Shown: positions 25,570 through 33,742 of the stretch, in pieces
Position numbering within the stretch: the stretch's first letter is position 1
How the letters are laid out: every line of letters begins with the position of its first letter
Assembly (NCBI GenBank): GCA_017525915.1
Contig: JAFXSC010000025.1
Coordinates: 1-45,530 of the forward strand
Reading direction: 5' to 3'
Length of the DNA stretch: 45,530 nucleotides
Source of the DNA: Ruminococcus sp.
GTDB lineage: Bacteria; Bacillota; Clostridia; Oscillospirales; Ruminococcaceae
Notes under the pieces: generated by a model
Seen by the model: only the letters and a program-made list of their open reading frames with translations
What the model was told of the DNA's origin: nothing
The model's database searches: none
Made by a program: the position numbers and the translations under genes

Positions 25570-27042
25570 ATGAGAAAGGATCGGGTATTGAATATGCTTG
25601 ATAACGCCGAAGATAATATCGTAGAACGTCTCTCCGTTCCGGCGCTGACCGATAATGAAAAAGAGAGGTTGTTAAAAATGAGTATGAGTAAACTTGAAGG
25701 TATGTCAATGAATATCAATGCAGAGGAAGAAGTTCGCGGTGTAGATGTTTACAGAAGGCCCAGATGGCACAGATTCGTTTCTGTTGCCGCAGCTATCGCA
25801 CTTGTATCAGGTGCGGTCGGCACAGGATTTCTTCTGAAGCGCAGCGGAAAGAAGCCTGAAGACAGTTTCCATGCGGTAGTTTCTCCGGAACAGACAACAG
25901 AACTGACTACTGCTGATACTGTCAGCACAGATGTCACAACTGAGCTGGCAACTGAAAATACCGTTATTCCCGGAACAAGTGAGACAACAGCGGACTATCA
26001 GGCAATCGCAGTTGACCTCATGAAGGCTATGAACGCAGCAGAGCTCGCAAGCAGCGGTATGCTCAATACTGATGCAAATTCTCCGCTTGCTTCCGACAGT
26101 AATTACTTCAAGATAGTAGACGGTAATATAAAAGGCTTCGATTTTTCCACTATGGAAAACGTAAGGAACTTCCTCACAGACAATTTCTCCGGAAAGTTCT
26201 ATGAGCAGCACAGCTACTTCATCGAGGGCTCAGACCCGTTCTTCAAGGAAGGACCTGACGGGCTCTACGCTAGGTATACCGGCAGAGGCAGCATCTACGG
26301 CTGGGATAAGTATGAGCCTGAGATCATTTCATCTTCTGAGGACAGTTTTGTTGCAAGAGCAGAATATGAAATTGCCGGAACAACATTCCAGGTCGATATG
26401 ACTATCGTGAAGAGCGAAGACAAATGGCGCGTTGACTCAGCAACATCCACATTATCCGATCCGGATGCAAACAATACCAATAACAGCAATCCCTATGTAT
26501 CGCTCTGCAAAAGCAAGATAGAAGACAAGTGGAACGAACTTACAAATGAAAGTGATAACGTCAGCCTTGATTTCGTCTTCAACGACCTTGACGGCGACGG
26601 CTCACCCGAATTCTTCCTGATGTACGGTAACGGCGAATACAATTATCAGATAGATGCTTACACCTACAAGGACGGCGCTCTTAAGGCGATCGGCAACCTT
26701 CCCGGAAGCCACACCTCTTTCGCTGTTGATACTTCCAGCCGCAAGCTCGTGCTTATCCATGCACACATGGGCGCAGGAGATTACAGCTGGTATACTATGG
26801 AAAACGATGCCCTCAAGGTAATTAAGAACGAAGAGTTTGAATACCAGGAATGGGGTTCTAATGAGGCAACTTCAAGGCAGGATATCAATTATCTGTCAAA
26901 AGGCTGTATTTACAAAATCGGCGATGGCACAGTATCCTATACCCAACCGGAATGCCCTATCAATGAGATCCCCCGCAGCAATGAAATAAACTCCTTCACC
27001 CTTGACATTGTTGACCAGCTCTATGCATCAGCTGCCGAATAA
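25570..27042 (+). CDS. Membrane anti-sigma-like protein with IseA-like and FG-GAP-like ectodomain
   Basis: 490 residues. Cytoplasmic head 1-68 without the zinc HxxxCxxC of ZAS anti-sigma factors; one membrane segment 69-89 (VSVAAAIALVSGAVGTGFLL); Thr-rich linker to about 138. The first outer domain (about 145-300) matches the lipoprotein at 19754-20758: MENVRNFLTDNFSGKFY, DGLYARYTGRGSIYGW, IVKSEDKWRVDS. The second (about 310-480) has FNDLDGDGSPEFFLMYG, a calcium-loop motif as in FG-GAP/VCBS proteins. Position directly after the ECF sigma gene implies it holds the sigma factor and senses something at the cell surface. AAAGGAG fixes the start. Confidence 0.78.
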   Translation: MRKDRVLNMLDNAEDNIVERLSVPALTDNEKERLLKMSMSKLEGMSMNINAEEEVRGVDVYRRPRWHRFVSVAAAIALVSGAVGTGFLLKRSGKKPEDSFHAVVSPEQTTELTTADTVSTDVTTELATENTVIPGTSETTADYQAIAVDLMKAMNAAELASSGMLNTDANSPLASDSNYFKIVDGNIKGFDFSTMENVRNFLTDNFSGKFYEQHSYFIEGSDPFFKEGPDGLYARYTGRGSIYGWDKYEPEIISSSEDSFVARAEYEIAGTTFQVDMTIVKSEDKWRVDSATSTLSDPDANNTNNSNPYVSLCKSKIEDKWNELTNESDNVSLDFVFNDLDGDGSPEFFLMYGNGEYNYQIDAYTYKDGALKAIGNLPGSHTSFAVDTSSRKLVLIHAHMGAGDYSWYTMENDALKVIKNEEFEYQEWGSNEATSRQDINYLSKGCIYKIGDGTVSYTQPECPINEIPRSNEINSFTLDIVDQLYASAAE

Positions 27043-27096
27043 GCTGCCGGAAGTCCCCTTGACACAGACAACACTTTAATTCCTTCTTATTTATCA

Positions 27097-27143
27097 TAAA
27101 AAGCAGGCATTAGAATCTCTCTGATTTCTATGCCTGCTTTTTT
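27097..27143 (+). terminator. Terminator of the sigma/anti-sigma operon
   Basis: Stem AAAAAGCAGGCAT-AGAA / TTCT-ATGCCTGCTTTTTT, about 55 nt after the stop at 27042. Confidence 0.88.
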
Positions 27144-27187
27144 ATGAAGTCTTCCGATCAGACTTTGATCCCGGACCTTCCCCAATG

Positions 27188-27236
27188 ATTACAATTCTGT
27201 AATTATGCTTGAAATTAAAAGGACATGGTGTATATT
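27188..27236 (+). promoter_or_regulatory. Activator-type promoter with ATTACA-N4-TGTAAT palindrome (decayed histidine kinase)
   Basis: Palindrome 27188-27203, 27 nt, then TATATT (27231-27236; TATTAT at 27233 is an alternative). Same arrangement as at 8246-8296 and 20807-20855. Confidence 0.65.
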
Positions 27237-27292
27237 ATACTCATAACCCATTAACTGCAATGCTATGCACTGACGATAAAGGGGGAGCCTGA

Positions 27293-28079
27293 ATGGGAAA
27301 CAAAAAAACAATGAAGCTAAAGAACAAGCTGTTCATTATCATATTATGTTCAATGGCAATAACGCTCTTATGTATGGGAACGGTATTTATAATACTTGCC
27401 GGGAAGTATACAGAAACGGAGTGAAAAGTCACTGGCCGTTTTCTCCGATGACATGATAGGTATTTTCAGAGAGGACGAGAAATACTCTATCATGAGGGAA
27501 ACCGGAAACAGTACAAGACTGCTCGCCTGCATATCAAAGAATTATCTGAGCGAGCCGATGATCCAGGAATACTATGAATGGTCATGCAACATTGCCTTCA
27601 GCATATACAGTGAAGTGGTATTCGCTGATGCTGACGGAATTTCATGGGTAAGAGATAACGCTTTAGGCGATTCATATATTGAAACAGATGAAGTTTTTAT
27701 TTCGATCTGCTTCAAAAAAAATAGAATTAGACAAAGATGATACTCCTGCAAAAGTCGGAATAATACAGGAGTGGAAAAGCAAAGAAATGCTCAATTCCTA
27801 CGCGCAGGAAAGAGTCAGCTCTGTGAGCAGCGCGGAAAAAGCGAATAACAAGACAGCTTTCCGCAAAGCCATGCTGTTCATGACTGCGGCAGTTATCATG
27901 ATAATCCTGCTCAGCCTGATCTATACGAGAAAGCTTTCCGGTTATGTTGCCGACCCGATAGAGCTTTAAAGGCTCAAGGCACAGCAGGAAAAGGAAGCTC
28001 TTGAGGAGACCAGCAGAATGAAGACGACCTTCCTCTCCGATGTTTCTCATGAGCTGATAACAGCTGCCATTCTGCTATA
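27293..28079 (+). pseudogene. Frameshifted and truncated sensor histidine kinase
   Basis: Reading begins MGNKKTMKLKNKLFIIIL with a first membrane segment and stops after about 43 codons (27422). The protein continues in another frame from about 27396 (SDDMIGIFREDEKYSIMRE, an extracytoplasmic sensor region), shifts again near 27710, passes a second membrane segment (MLFMTAAVIMIILLSLIYTR), meets a TAA at 27967-27969, then reads LEETSRMKTTFLSDVSHEL, the H-box of HisKA, and ends nine codons later. The rest of HisKA and all of HATPase are gone. A two-component sensor destroyed by at least two frameshifts, a stop and a 3' deletion. The promoter is still recognisable. Confidence 0.85.
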
Positions 28080-28099
28080 AAAATTCTGTATACAAAAAC

Positions 28100-28128
28100 A
28101 CGGCAGACAGTTAAGCACTGTCCGCCGT
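28100..28128. terminator. Bidirectional terminator between decayed kinase and receiver-like gene
   Basis: Stem ACGGCAGACAGT / ACTGTCCGCCGT (one mismatch) with T-rich tails on both sides, between convergent units. Confidence 0.75.
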
Positions 28129-28151
28129 TTATTATGTCCGTGTTCCGGGCA

Positions 28152-28889
28152 TCATTTTATCTCATTTGTTTCATATCCCATTTCGTACATACCGTCCACT
28201 GAGAACGCCTGATAGGTGTCAATGATACGCTGTGCCGCTGTCTTTGCACCTTCAGCGTCAGCTCCGATAAGTATAGCGAGCAGGCTGCTGCCGTAGATGC
28301 AGACTATATCTCCGCGTCGGAGGCACATCTTAACGATAAGGAAAGCCTCCTCAAGAGCTCCCGGTTCAAGCTTTCTGTTATCGGGAGTGGTGAACGTGAA
28401 TTTTACAAGATAAGCCGGCTTGTCCATACGCTCGAGCAAACGCTTCACGAACCTGTAAAGATTGGTGAAATTCGACTCGTGTACAACGAAAGCGCCCCTC
28501 TGGTCGTCCAGAGCAACTATCTTCGCAAACTGCTCAAATCCGGAATCCGAAGCTATCCTCTCAGCCGAGAGCATAGCGGTGATGCGCTTCACAAACGAAT
28601 CATTATCCACAGGCAGGGCTATGACCTCTTTCACGCCGCTTCCGAGAAGCCTTACTTCGTTTTCGCGTGAGTTGTCAAACGTCACGGCAGCACAGGCGAT
28701 ACCGCGCCTTCTGAACGTTTCAGCGATGTTCCTGATGCTGTCGCCGGAATAGTCCTGAGATACCAGAACACAGTCGGTATCGGGCGAAACATCGGGCTTG
28801 TCAGTAAAGCTGAATGAAACATCATCCGTTGCCGGCAGCGCTGCCTTAAGGCGCTCATCATTATCACTCAGGACAACTATTTTATACAT
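28152..28889 (-). CDS. Receiver-like protein with degenerate GGDEF-like C-terminus
   Basis: 245 residues. The N-terminal half (YKIVVLSDNDERLKAAL, CVLVSQDYSGDSI, KEVIALPVDNDSFVKRITAML) has the beta-alpha rhythm of a receiver but no clear phospho-Asp; the QDYSG segment occupies that place. The C-terminal half (YRFVKRLLERMDKPAYLV, CLRRGDIVCIYGSSLLAILI, AQRIIDTYQAF) follows the GGDEF fold, with the RxGGDEF site replaced by IYGSS. Probably a non-enzymatic signalling or ligand-binding protein. The start at 28889 is preceded by GAAAGG at a rather long distance; a 13-residue longer frame exists. Confidence 0.55.
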   Translation of the reverse strand: MYKIVVLSDNDERLKAALPATDDVSFSFTDKPDVSPDTDCVLVSQDYSGDSIRNIAETFRRRGIACAAVTFDNSRENEVRLLGSGVKEVIALPVDNDSFVKRITAMLSAERIASDSGFEQFAKIVALDDQRGAFVVHESNFTNLYRFVKRLLERMDKPAYLVKFTFTTPDNRKLEPGALEEAFLIVKMCLRRGDIVCIYGSSLLAILIGADAEGAKTAAQRIIDTYQAFSVDGMYEMGYETNEIK

Positions 28890-28942
28890 ATAGTCACAAC
28901 CTTTCAAAACCTGCTGACTGTGCAGCATTGTTTTTATGATTC

Positions 28943-29025
28943 ATACTGTATCTGATACAAGTATTAGCTTAGTCGGGAGTCATCATCATTTTTATTATTA
29001 TATAACATATTCAGATAAAATGCAA
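28943..29025 (-). promoter_or_regulatory. Promoter and leader palindrome of the receiver-like gene
   Basis: On the - strand: -35 TTGCAT (29020-29025), 17 nt, -10 TATAAT (28997-29002). Downstream in the leader lies an imperfect dyad (28943-28964), arms ATACTGTATC and GATACAAGTAT. The remaining AT-rich stretch 29030-29232 shows nothing else I can name. Confidence 0.6.
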
Positions 29026-29232
29026 TGAACAAATAATGAATTTTCTGTTTTCTTCAGCTGAACTTTACAAAAAACTCCTTACTGTAAAATTATAACATAT
29101 ATAAGCGGGGATTTCAAGTAGTTTATTGCATTTTTTATATATTCTTTGAGTATATCAGTTTATGCAATATACAAATTGTAGCAGAAAAGAGACACATTAC
29201 ATCTCTCACCTGCTGCATCAGCGGTCAGCAGC

Positions 29233-29892
29233 TCACAGACCGAGCTTTTCTGCGACCTCCGCGGCTATTTCATCTATCGTTCTCATTTCACCGCCGGAAA
29301 CACACTCCACCGTCTCCCAGCCGAGCTTTTTCGCGCAGTAATCCGCGGCAATGCGCGAACGCCGCAGATAGTCAACATCGCGCTCATGGATATCCTTCTT
29401 CTCATCGTGCGAATCATAGCGCTTGTCGAGAAGCTTCTGGCTCACGTCCGGGTCAACGCGGAGGTATATAACGTTATCCGGTGCCGGTATCCCCATGAGG
29501 TCGTACTCATAGCTGAACAGCCATTTGAGAAAGCCTTCCCACTTATCCTCGGGGAGCTTCGAGCACTGGTGTATCGCATTGGAAGTGGTATAGCGGTCTG
29601 CAAGTATTATCCCTCCGCCGTCATAAAACTCGCCCCAGTCGGATTTGTAACCTGCAAAGCGATCGACCGCAAACAGGCTCGAGGCGGCATATGGGTTGAC
29701 AGAATCCGGCGATGTTCCGAATTTTCCGCTGAGATACATTCTCAGGGGTGCTGAAGAATCGCTTTCGTAATTCGGGAACGAGACCTTGCGGACGCTCATT
29801 CCCTTCTGCACGAGCGTATCAAAAAGACGGGCAGTCTGGGTAGCCTTGCCGCTGCCGTCAAGACCTTCGATGACTATAAGCTTACCTTTCAT
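29233..29892 (-). CDS. tmk: Thymidylate kinase
   Basis: 219 residues. P-loop GLDGSGKATQ at 10-19, then KVSFPNYES, the DRY/TSN motif LADRYTTSNAIHQCSK and a lid with DSHDEKKDIHERDVDYL, all typical of Tmk. It phosphorylates dTMP to dTDP. The P-loop has GKA in place of the common GKS/T, which also occurs in some Firmicute members. AGGAGG precedes 29892; a 31-residue upstream extension of the frame would overlap the promoter and aroC promoter. Confidence 0.93.
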   Translation of the reverse strand: MKGKLIVIEGLDGSGKATQTARLFDTLVQKGMSVRKVSFPNYESDSSAPLRMYLSGKFGTSPDSVNPYAASSLFAVDRFAGYKSDWGEFYDGGGIILADRYTTSNAIHQCSKLPEDKWEGFLKWLFSYEYDLMGIPAPDNVIYLRVDPDVSQKLLDKRYDSHDEKKDIHERDVDYLRRSRIAADYCAKKLGWETVECVSGGEMRTIDEIAAEVAEKLGL

Positions 29893-29919
29893 AATTGACC
29901 TCCTGAAATATTTGTATAT

Positions 29920-29948
29920 ATAATAGCACGAATTCGGGAAGTTGTCAA
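29920..29948 (-). promoter_or_regulatory. Promoter of tmk
   Basis: On the - strand: -35 TTGACA (29943-29948), 17 nt, -10 TATTAT (29920-29925). Confidence 0.75.
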
Positions 29949-29978
29949 CTTTAAGGCTGTGAACTGCTGAATTTCCGG

Positions 29979-30007
29979 TTGACATCTCTCATCTGCCATG
30001 GTATAAT
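29979..30007 (+). promoter_or_regulatory. Promoter of aroC
   Basis: TTGACA (29979-29984), 17 nt, TATAAT (30002-30007), leader about 25 nt. Divergent from the tmk promoter. Confidence 0.85.
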
Positions 30008-30038
30008 GTTTCTGTAAATTCTTTCTGGAGATGAGATA

Positions 30039-31133
30039 ATGAAAAACACCTTCGGCTCAAGCGTGAGCCTTACAATATTCGGCGAGAGCCACGGCACAGG
30101 CATAGGCGCTGTCCTTGACGGACTCGCTCCCGGAATACCTGTTGACGAGGAGTTCATAGCTGCTCAGATGGACAAGAGAAAGGCAGTCGGAAAGATATCC
30201 ACTGCCCGTCACGAGGCTGACGCGGTCAAGATACTCAGCGGAGTTTTCAACGGAAAAACTACCGGCACGCCCATTACCCTCCTTATTGAAAATCAGGATC
30301 AGCACAGCCGCGATTACGGCGAGCTTGCCTATAAAGCCCGTCCCGGTCACGCTGACTTCACCGCACAGATGAAATACCACGGCTTTCAGGACTTCCGCGG
30401 CGGCGGTCATTTCTCCGGACGCATCACTGCCGGTATTGTTGCTGCCGGAGCTATCGCGATCAGGGCGCTCAGGGCTAAAGGAATCAGCATCGGTACGCAT
30501 ATACTCACCTGCGGCGGTGTTTCCGACAGGGACTTCAGCGACCTTCAGGTTGACATTGACAAGCTCAATGCTTCTGAATTTGCTGTTCTCGATGACGGCG
30601 TGAAGGACGCGATGATAAAGCGCATCGAGGATGCCCGTGACAACAGTGACAGCGTCGGCGGAAGGCTTGAAACAGCCGTTACCGGTTTCCCGGCAGGCAT
30701 CGGTGAACCGTGGTTTGATACCCTCGAGAGCGTGCTCTCGCATATGCTGTTCAGTATCCCCGCTGTAAAGGGAGTTGAGTTCGGTGACGGATTTGCTCTT
30801 GCCGATATGACCGGAAGTTCTGCGAACGACCCATTCCGTGCAGGTGCGGACGGAGTTGTCACGTCTACCAACCGCAGCGGCGGTATCCTCGGCGGCATCT
30901 CGGACGGTATGCCGATAATCATAAGGACTGCCGTAAAGCCCACTCCCTCTATTTTCAAGGAGCAGCAGACCGTTGATATGCGCGATATGAGCAATACCGA
31001 TCTCGTTATCAAGGGCAGACACGACCCTGCTGTGATCCACCGTGCGAGAGTTGTCGTTGACAGTGCAGTTGCGCTCGTTCTCTGCGATCAGCTCGCGCTC
31101 AGGTTCGGTACGGACTGGCTCGCTGAGGTGTGA
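30039..31133 (+). CDS. aroC: Chorismate synthase
   Basis: 364 residues, full length. Family signatures are present: FGESHGTGIGAVLDGLAPG near the start, RPGHADFTAQMKYHGFQDFRGGG as the FMN-site region (here split around residue 105-125), SGRITAG, and GGISDGMPI near residue 290. It converts EPSP to chorismate using reduced FMN, the last step of the shikimate pathway; aroB lies 4.7 kb downstream in a separate unit. CTGGAG precedes the ATG. The TfoX-N gene starts 3 nt after the stop. Confidence 0.97.
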   Translation: MKNTFGSSVSLTIFGESHGTGIGAVLDGLAPGIPVDEEFIAAQMDKRKAVGKISTARHEADAVKILSGVFNGKTTGTPITLLIENQDQHSRDYGELAYKARPGHADFTAQMKYHGFQDFRGGGHFSGRITAGIVAAGAIAIRALRAKGISIGTHILTCGGVSDRDFSDLQVDIDKLNASEFAVLDDGVKDAMIKRIEDARDNSDSVGGRLETAVTGFPAGIGEPWFDTLESVLSHMLFSIPAVKGVEFGDGFALADMTGSSANDPFRAGADGVVTSTNRSGGILGGISDGMPIIIRTAVKPTPSIFKEQQTVDMRDMSNTDLVIKGRHDPAVIHRARVVVDSAVALVLCDQLALRFGTDWLAEV

Positions 31134-31136
31134 CTT

Positions 31137-31454
31137 ATGGCTTCGACAAAAGGCTATCTCGATTTCGTTCTGGAGCAGCTCTCCGGGCTCGGTAATATCA
31201 CTTACAGAGCGATGATGGGCGAATATATCATTTACTATCAGGGAAAGATAATCGGCGGTATCTATGATGACCGCCTGCTTGTAAAGCCAACGCATTCCGC
31301 AAAGAAAATGATGCCCGGTGCGACTTATGAGCTGCCTTATGAGGGCGCAAAGGAACTGCTCCTCATTGAGGATATCGACAACAGAGACTTCCTCACGGAG
31401 CTGTTCATCGCAATGGCGGACGAACTCCCCTCACCTGCAAAAAAGCACCGGTAA
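31137..31454 (+). CDS. TfoX N-terminal-domain protein
   Basis: 105 residues. YRAMMGEYIIYYQGKIIGGI and LLVKPTHSAK match the TfoX_N domain: a short RxMFGgxGiy-like strand with conserved Gly, followed by a hydrophobic pair of strands. Stand-alone TfoX_N proteins are common in Firmicutes; their role is not established and is not the competence function of full-length Sxy. GAGGTG overlaps the end of aroC, so it is translated from the aroC mRNA. Confidence 0.85.
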   Translation: MASTKGYLDFVLEQLSGLGNITYRAMMGEYIIYYQGKIIGGIYDDRLLVKPTHSAKKMMPGATYELPYEGAKELLLIEDIDNRDFLTELFIAMADELPSPAKKHR

Positions 31455-31470
31455 TTTACATATAAAAGAA

Positions 31471-31492
31471 GGGCGAGCATTTCTGCTCGCCC
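31471..31492. terminator. Hairpin between convergent TfoX-N and HExxH lipoprotein genes
   Basis: Perfect stem GGGCGAGCA-N4-TGCTCGCCC between stops at 31454 and 31502. The - strand reading is followed by TTCTTTTATA, the + reading by ATGTTTG. Confidence 0.7.
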
Positions 31493-31501
31493 ATGTTTGT
31501 A

Positions 31502-33601
31502 TCAGTATTCCATATATTTTTCGTTAGCCTTGATATTCTCCTCGACCTTTTCCCAGAAAACATAGCCGAACTCCTGCTTGGTCAGCTCACCGAAGTAATC
31601 GAGCTTTGCTTTAAGATGAGGATACTTGTTCAGGTCCTCGGTTCCTATCAGGGTATATTTGTCCGTCTTGTAGGAATAACGTGTCGTCAGGACCTTCTCT
31701 ATCAGCGTTGCACGGTCCTCAAGAGGAGTTACCTTGCCGTATGACGAAGCGAAATACGGCTTGTCATAGGCTATATTATCAGCGTCAAGGAAATATTCAT
31801 ATGAATCTTCTCCGTTGTTAGAATTCTCTGCGTAGCCGTCAAAATCACTTGTATAATCGAAACCCTGAGGGTCAAGCTCCTTCCATTTGCCCTCATCAAG
31901 ACCGTAACGCCTTGAAATGAGCATATCAACGCAGTGTGTCAGCTCATGGTGGAACGAAGACTTGCCGTAAGTATATGTACTTACCGGGAGCACGATCTCA
32001 AACCAGCCGCCGGTGGTGTAGGCTATGCCGCCCGACACGAATGAAGAATAGGATTCGGTTTTCAGATCATAAACGACAGAGATACGCAGTCCGCATTTTC
32101 CATTAGCCTGAAAATGCTTGAAGAAGCCGGAGGGGTATACAGAAAGCAGAAGGTCAATGCTGTCAACAGCCTCGGCAATGTCTTCGGCAGTGAAGCAGCA
32201 CTCGGGAGCCTCAGTAGATGTAAAGATGTAGTTGGAGCTTCTCTCCGAGTTCTTTACCTCGTCGCCGATGAGTATGGTAACGCCGTACTTCTCCTCGACC
32301 GCATCAGCCTTTTTCCTGACGTCCTTATAGGCTGCACCGCAGGTTTGCGGAACATATTTTTCTGTAAGCGCGGCAGTCTCAAACTTCTGATCGTACTTTA
32401 CCATTTCGGGGTCGATCATGACGATACGCTGCCTTGTGACGCCTCCGTTAATGTAGTTGACTACTGCTATCCAGCGTCCTAACTCTGGAAAGTAGCAGGG
32501 CTTTATCCATGTTGCATTCGATGTATCAGCATCTATCCTGCCGTATGTACCATTCTCTGTATCAAGACAGTACAGCGCGCTGATATTCTCATACATACCC
32601 GGAGTGTATGAAGACATGAGAGCATAGCGGCACTCGCGGCTTCCGAACATATTGAACATTTCATTGGAATCATAATGAGAGACATCGTAGCACTTCACGC
32701 TTCCATCCGAGAGCTTGTGGACTTCAAGCTTTGAACGAGGACTGCCGGACTGTGTGGTATTTTCATAATCTGTTGTTATGCCGGAACAGGTATCGTCTGT
32801 AAAAAACGCACCGTAAACATTATCTCCGAGTGCAGCTATACATTTACCGGTATCAAGCGAGAACATACACTCTTCCATTCCGTTCTCTGTCTCCTCAGTA
32901 AATGCGTTCGCGTGGAAGTAGCCTTCATCAGGATTAATGTCCATGACCGAATACATATCTGTACTTTCATGCACAATACTTACGCTGCCGCTCTTGTCCA
33001 TTTTATATATTTTGCAGAGCTGCGGATCGCTCCAGTATACGCAGTTATCCTTAACATTGACCCTGTACTCGGGCACATACTCAACGCCGGGCTTATGCGA
33101 TTCCGGAGCAGTGCTTCCGGGAGCATAGAACAGCAGTGCGTTGTCAGTATACCGTATCGTTATAACGGTTCCATCGCTGAACATACCGATAAATTCTTCA
33201 TTCATGTCCTGGATCGGAACAGTCCTTTTGATACTGCCGCTGACGACATCAAAGATAACGCATTTTTTGCCGCTGTACTGGTCGTATTGCATTACGAGCG
33301 TATTGTCCGGACCGCGCTGTACCTTCCAGACATCGCCGTCAACAGAGATACCGTCAATGAATTCGGCAGGCTTTGCCATTGCCGGCATCAGCGGTGCAGT
33401 TGTTGTGGTGGTAGTTGTAGTCGGAGCTGCTGCCGCAGTTGTAACAGCGGCAGTTACCGTTTCCTGTGTGACCGCTGTGTCAGAAGCAGCCTTTGGATCT
33501 GACGTCTGCGAACCTACCTTCTTTGATGAACAGCCTGCCGTCAAGGCTGTTGTTACAGCTAAAATGAATGCAGCAGCACTTCTGTATAAATGATCTCTCA
33601 T
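31502..33601 (-). CDS. Lipoprotein with C-terminal HExxH (putative zinc metallopeptidase) domain, paralogue of 6105-8207
   Basis: 699 residues. Lipobox LTAGCSSK, a Thr/Ala linker, beta-propeller-like middle and a C-terminal domain with HELTH at about 552-556, LEDRATLIEK about 70 residues later and TKQEFGYVFWEK near the end. Aligns along its whole length with the 6105-8207 protein (linker followed by LMPAMAKP in one and LMPPMAQP in the other). The two genes are 23 kb apart, so this is an old duplication rather than a tandem. GAGGGG supports 33601; a GTG 18 nt upstream is a weaker alternative. No ATTACA palindrome is present upstream, so its control differs from its paralogue. Confidence 0.8.
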   Translation of the reverse strand: MRDHLYRSAAAFILAVTTALTAGCSSKKVGSQTSDPKAASDTAVTQETVTAAVTTAAAAPTTTTTTTTAPLMPAMAKPAEFIDGISVDGDVWKVQRGPDNTLVMQYDQYSGKKCVIFDVVSGSIKRTVPIQDMNEEFIGMFSDGTVITIRYTDNALLFYAPGSTAPESHKPGVEYVPEYRVNVKDNCVYWSDPQLCKIYKMDKSGSVSIVHESTDMYSVMDINPDEGYFHANAFTEETENGMEECMFSLDTGKCIAALGDNVYGAFFTDDTCSGITTDYENTTQSGSPRSKLEVHKLSDGSVKCYDVSHYDSNEMFNMFGSRECRYALMSSYTPGMYENISALYCLDTENGTYGRIDADTSNATWIKPCYFPELGRWIAVVNYINGGVTRQRIVMIDPEMVKYDQKFETAALTEKYVPQTCGAAYKDVRKKADAVEEKYGVTILIGDEVKNSERSSNYIFTSTEAPECCFTAEDIAEAVDSIDLLLSVYPSGFFKHFQANGKCGLRISVVYDLKTESYSSFVSGGIAYTTGGWFEIVLPVSTYTYGKSSFHHELTHCVDMLISRRYGLDEGKWKELDPQGFDYTSDFDGYAENSNNGEDSYEYFLDADNIAYDKPYFASSYGKVTPLEDRATLIEKVLTTRYSYKTDKYTLIGTEDLNKYPHLKAKLDYFGELTKQEFGYVFWEKVEENIKANEKYMEY

Positions 33602-33742
33602 ATAGACCCCTCTTTTCACGGATACCGCAGCTCGTGCAGCATCTCTCTATCATGATCAGTGCGAAGAAAATCCGTATTATCACTGTCATACAACACAATC
33701 GAAGGCTCTGCGGTAAATGTGACATATTTTCGGAAAATTTTT

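Noticed and set aside
30057-31295. 412-codon - strand open frame
   Set aside because: It is the mirror of aroC, whose product is certain. No ribosome site, and the composition is what reverse reading of this codon usage gives.
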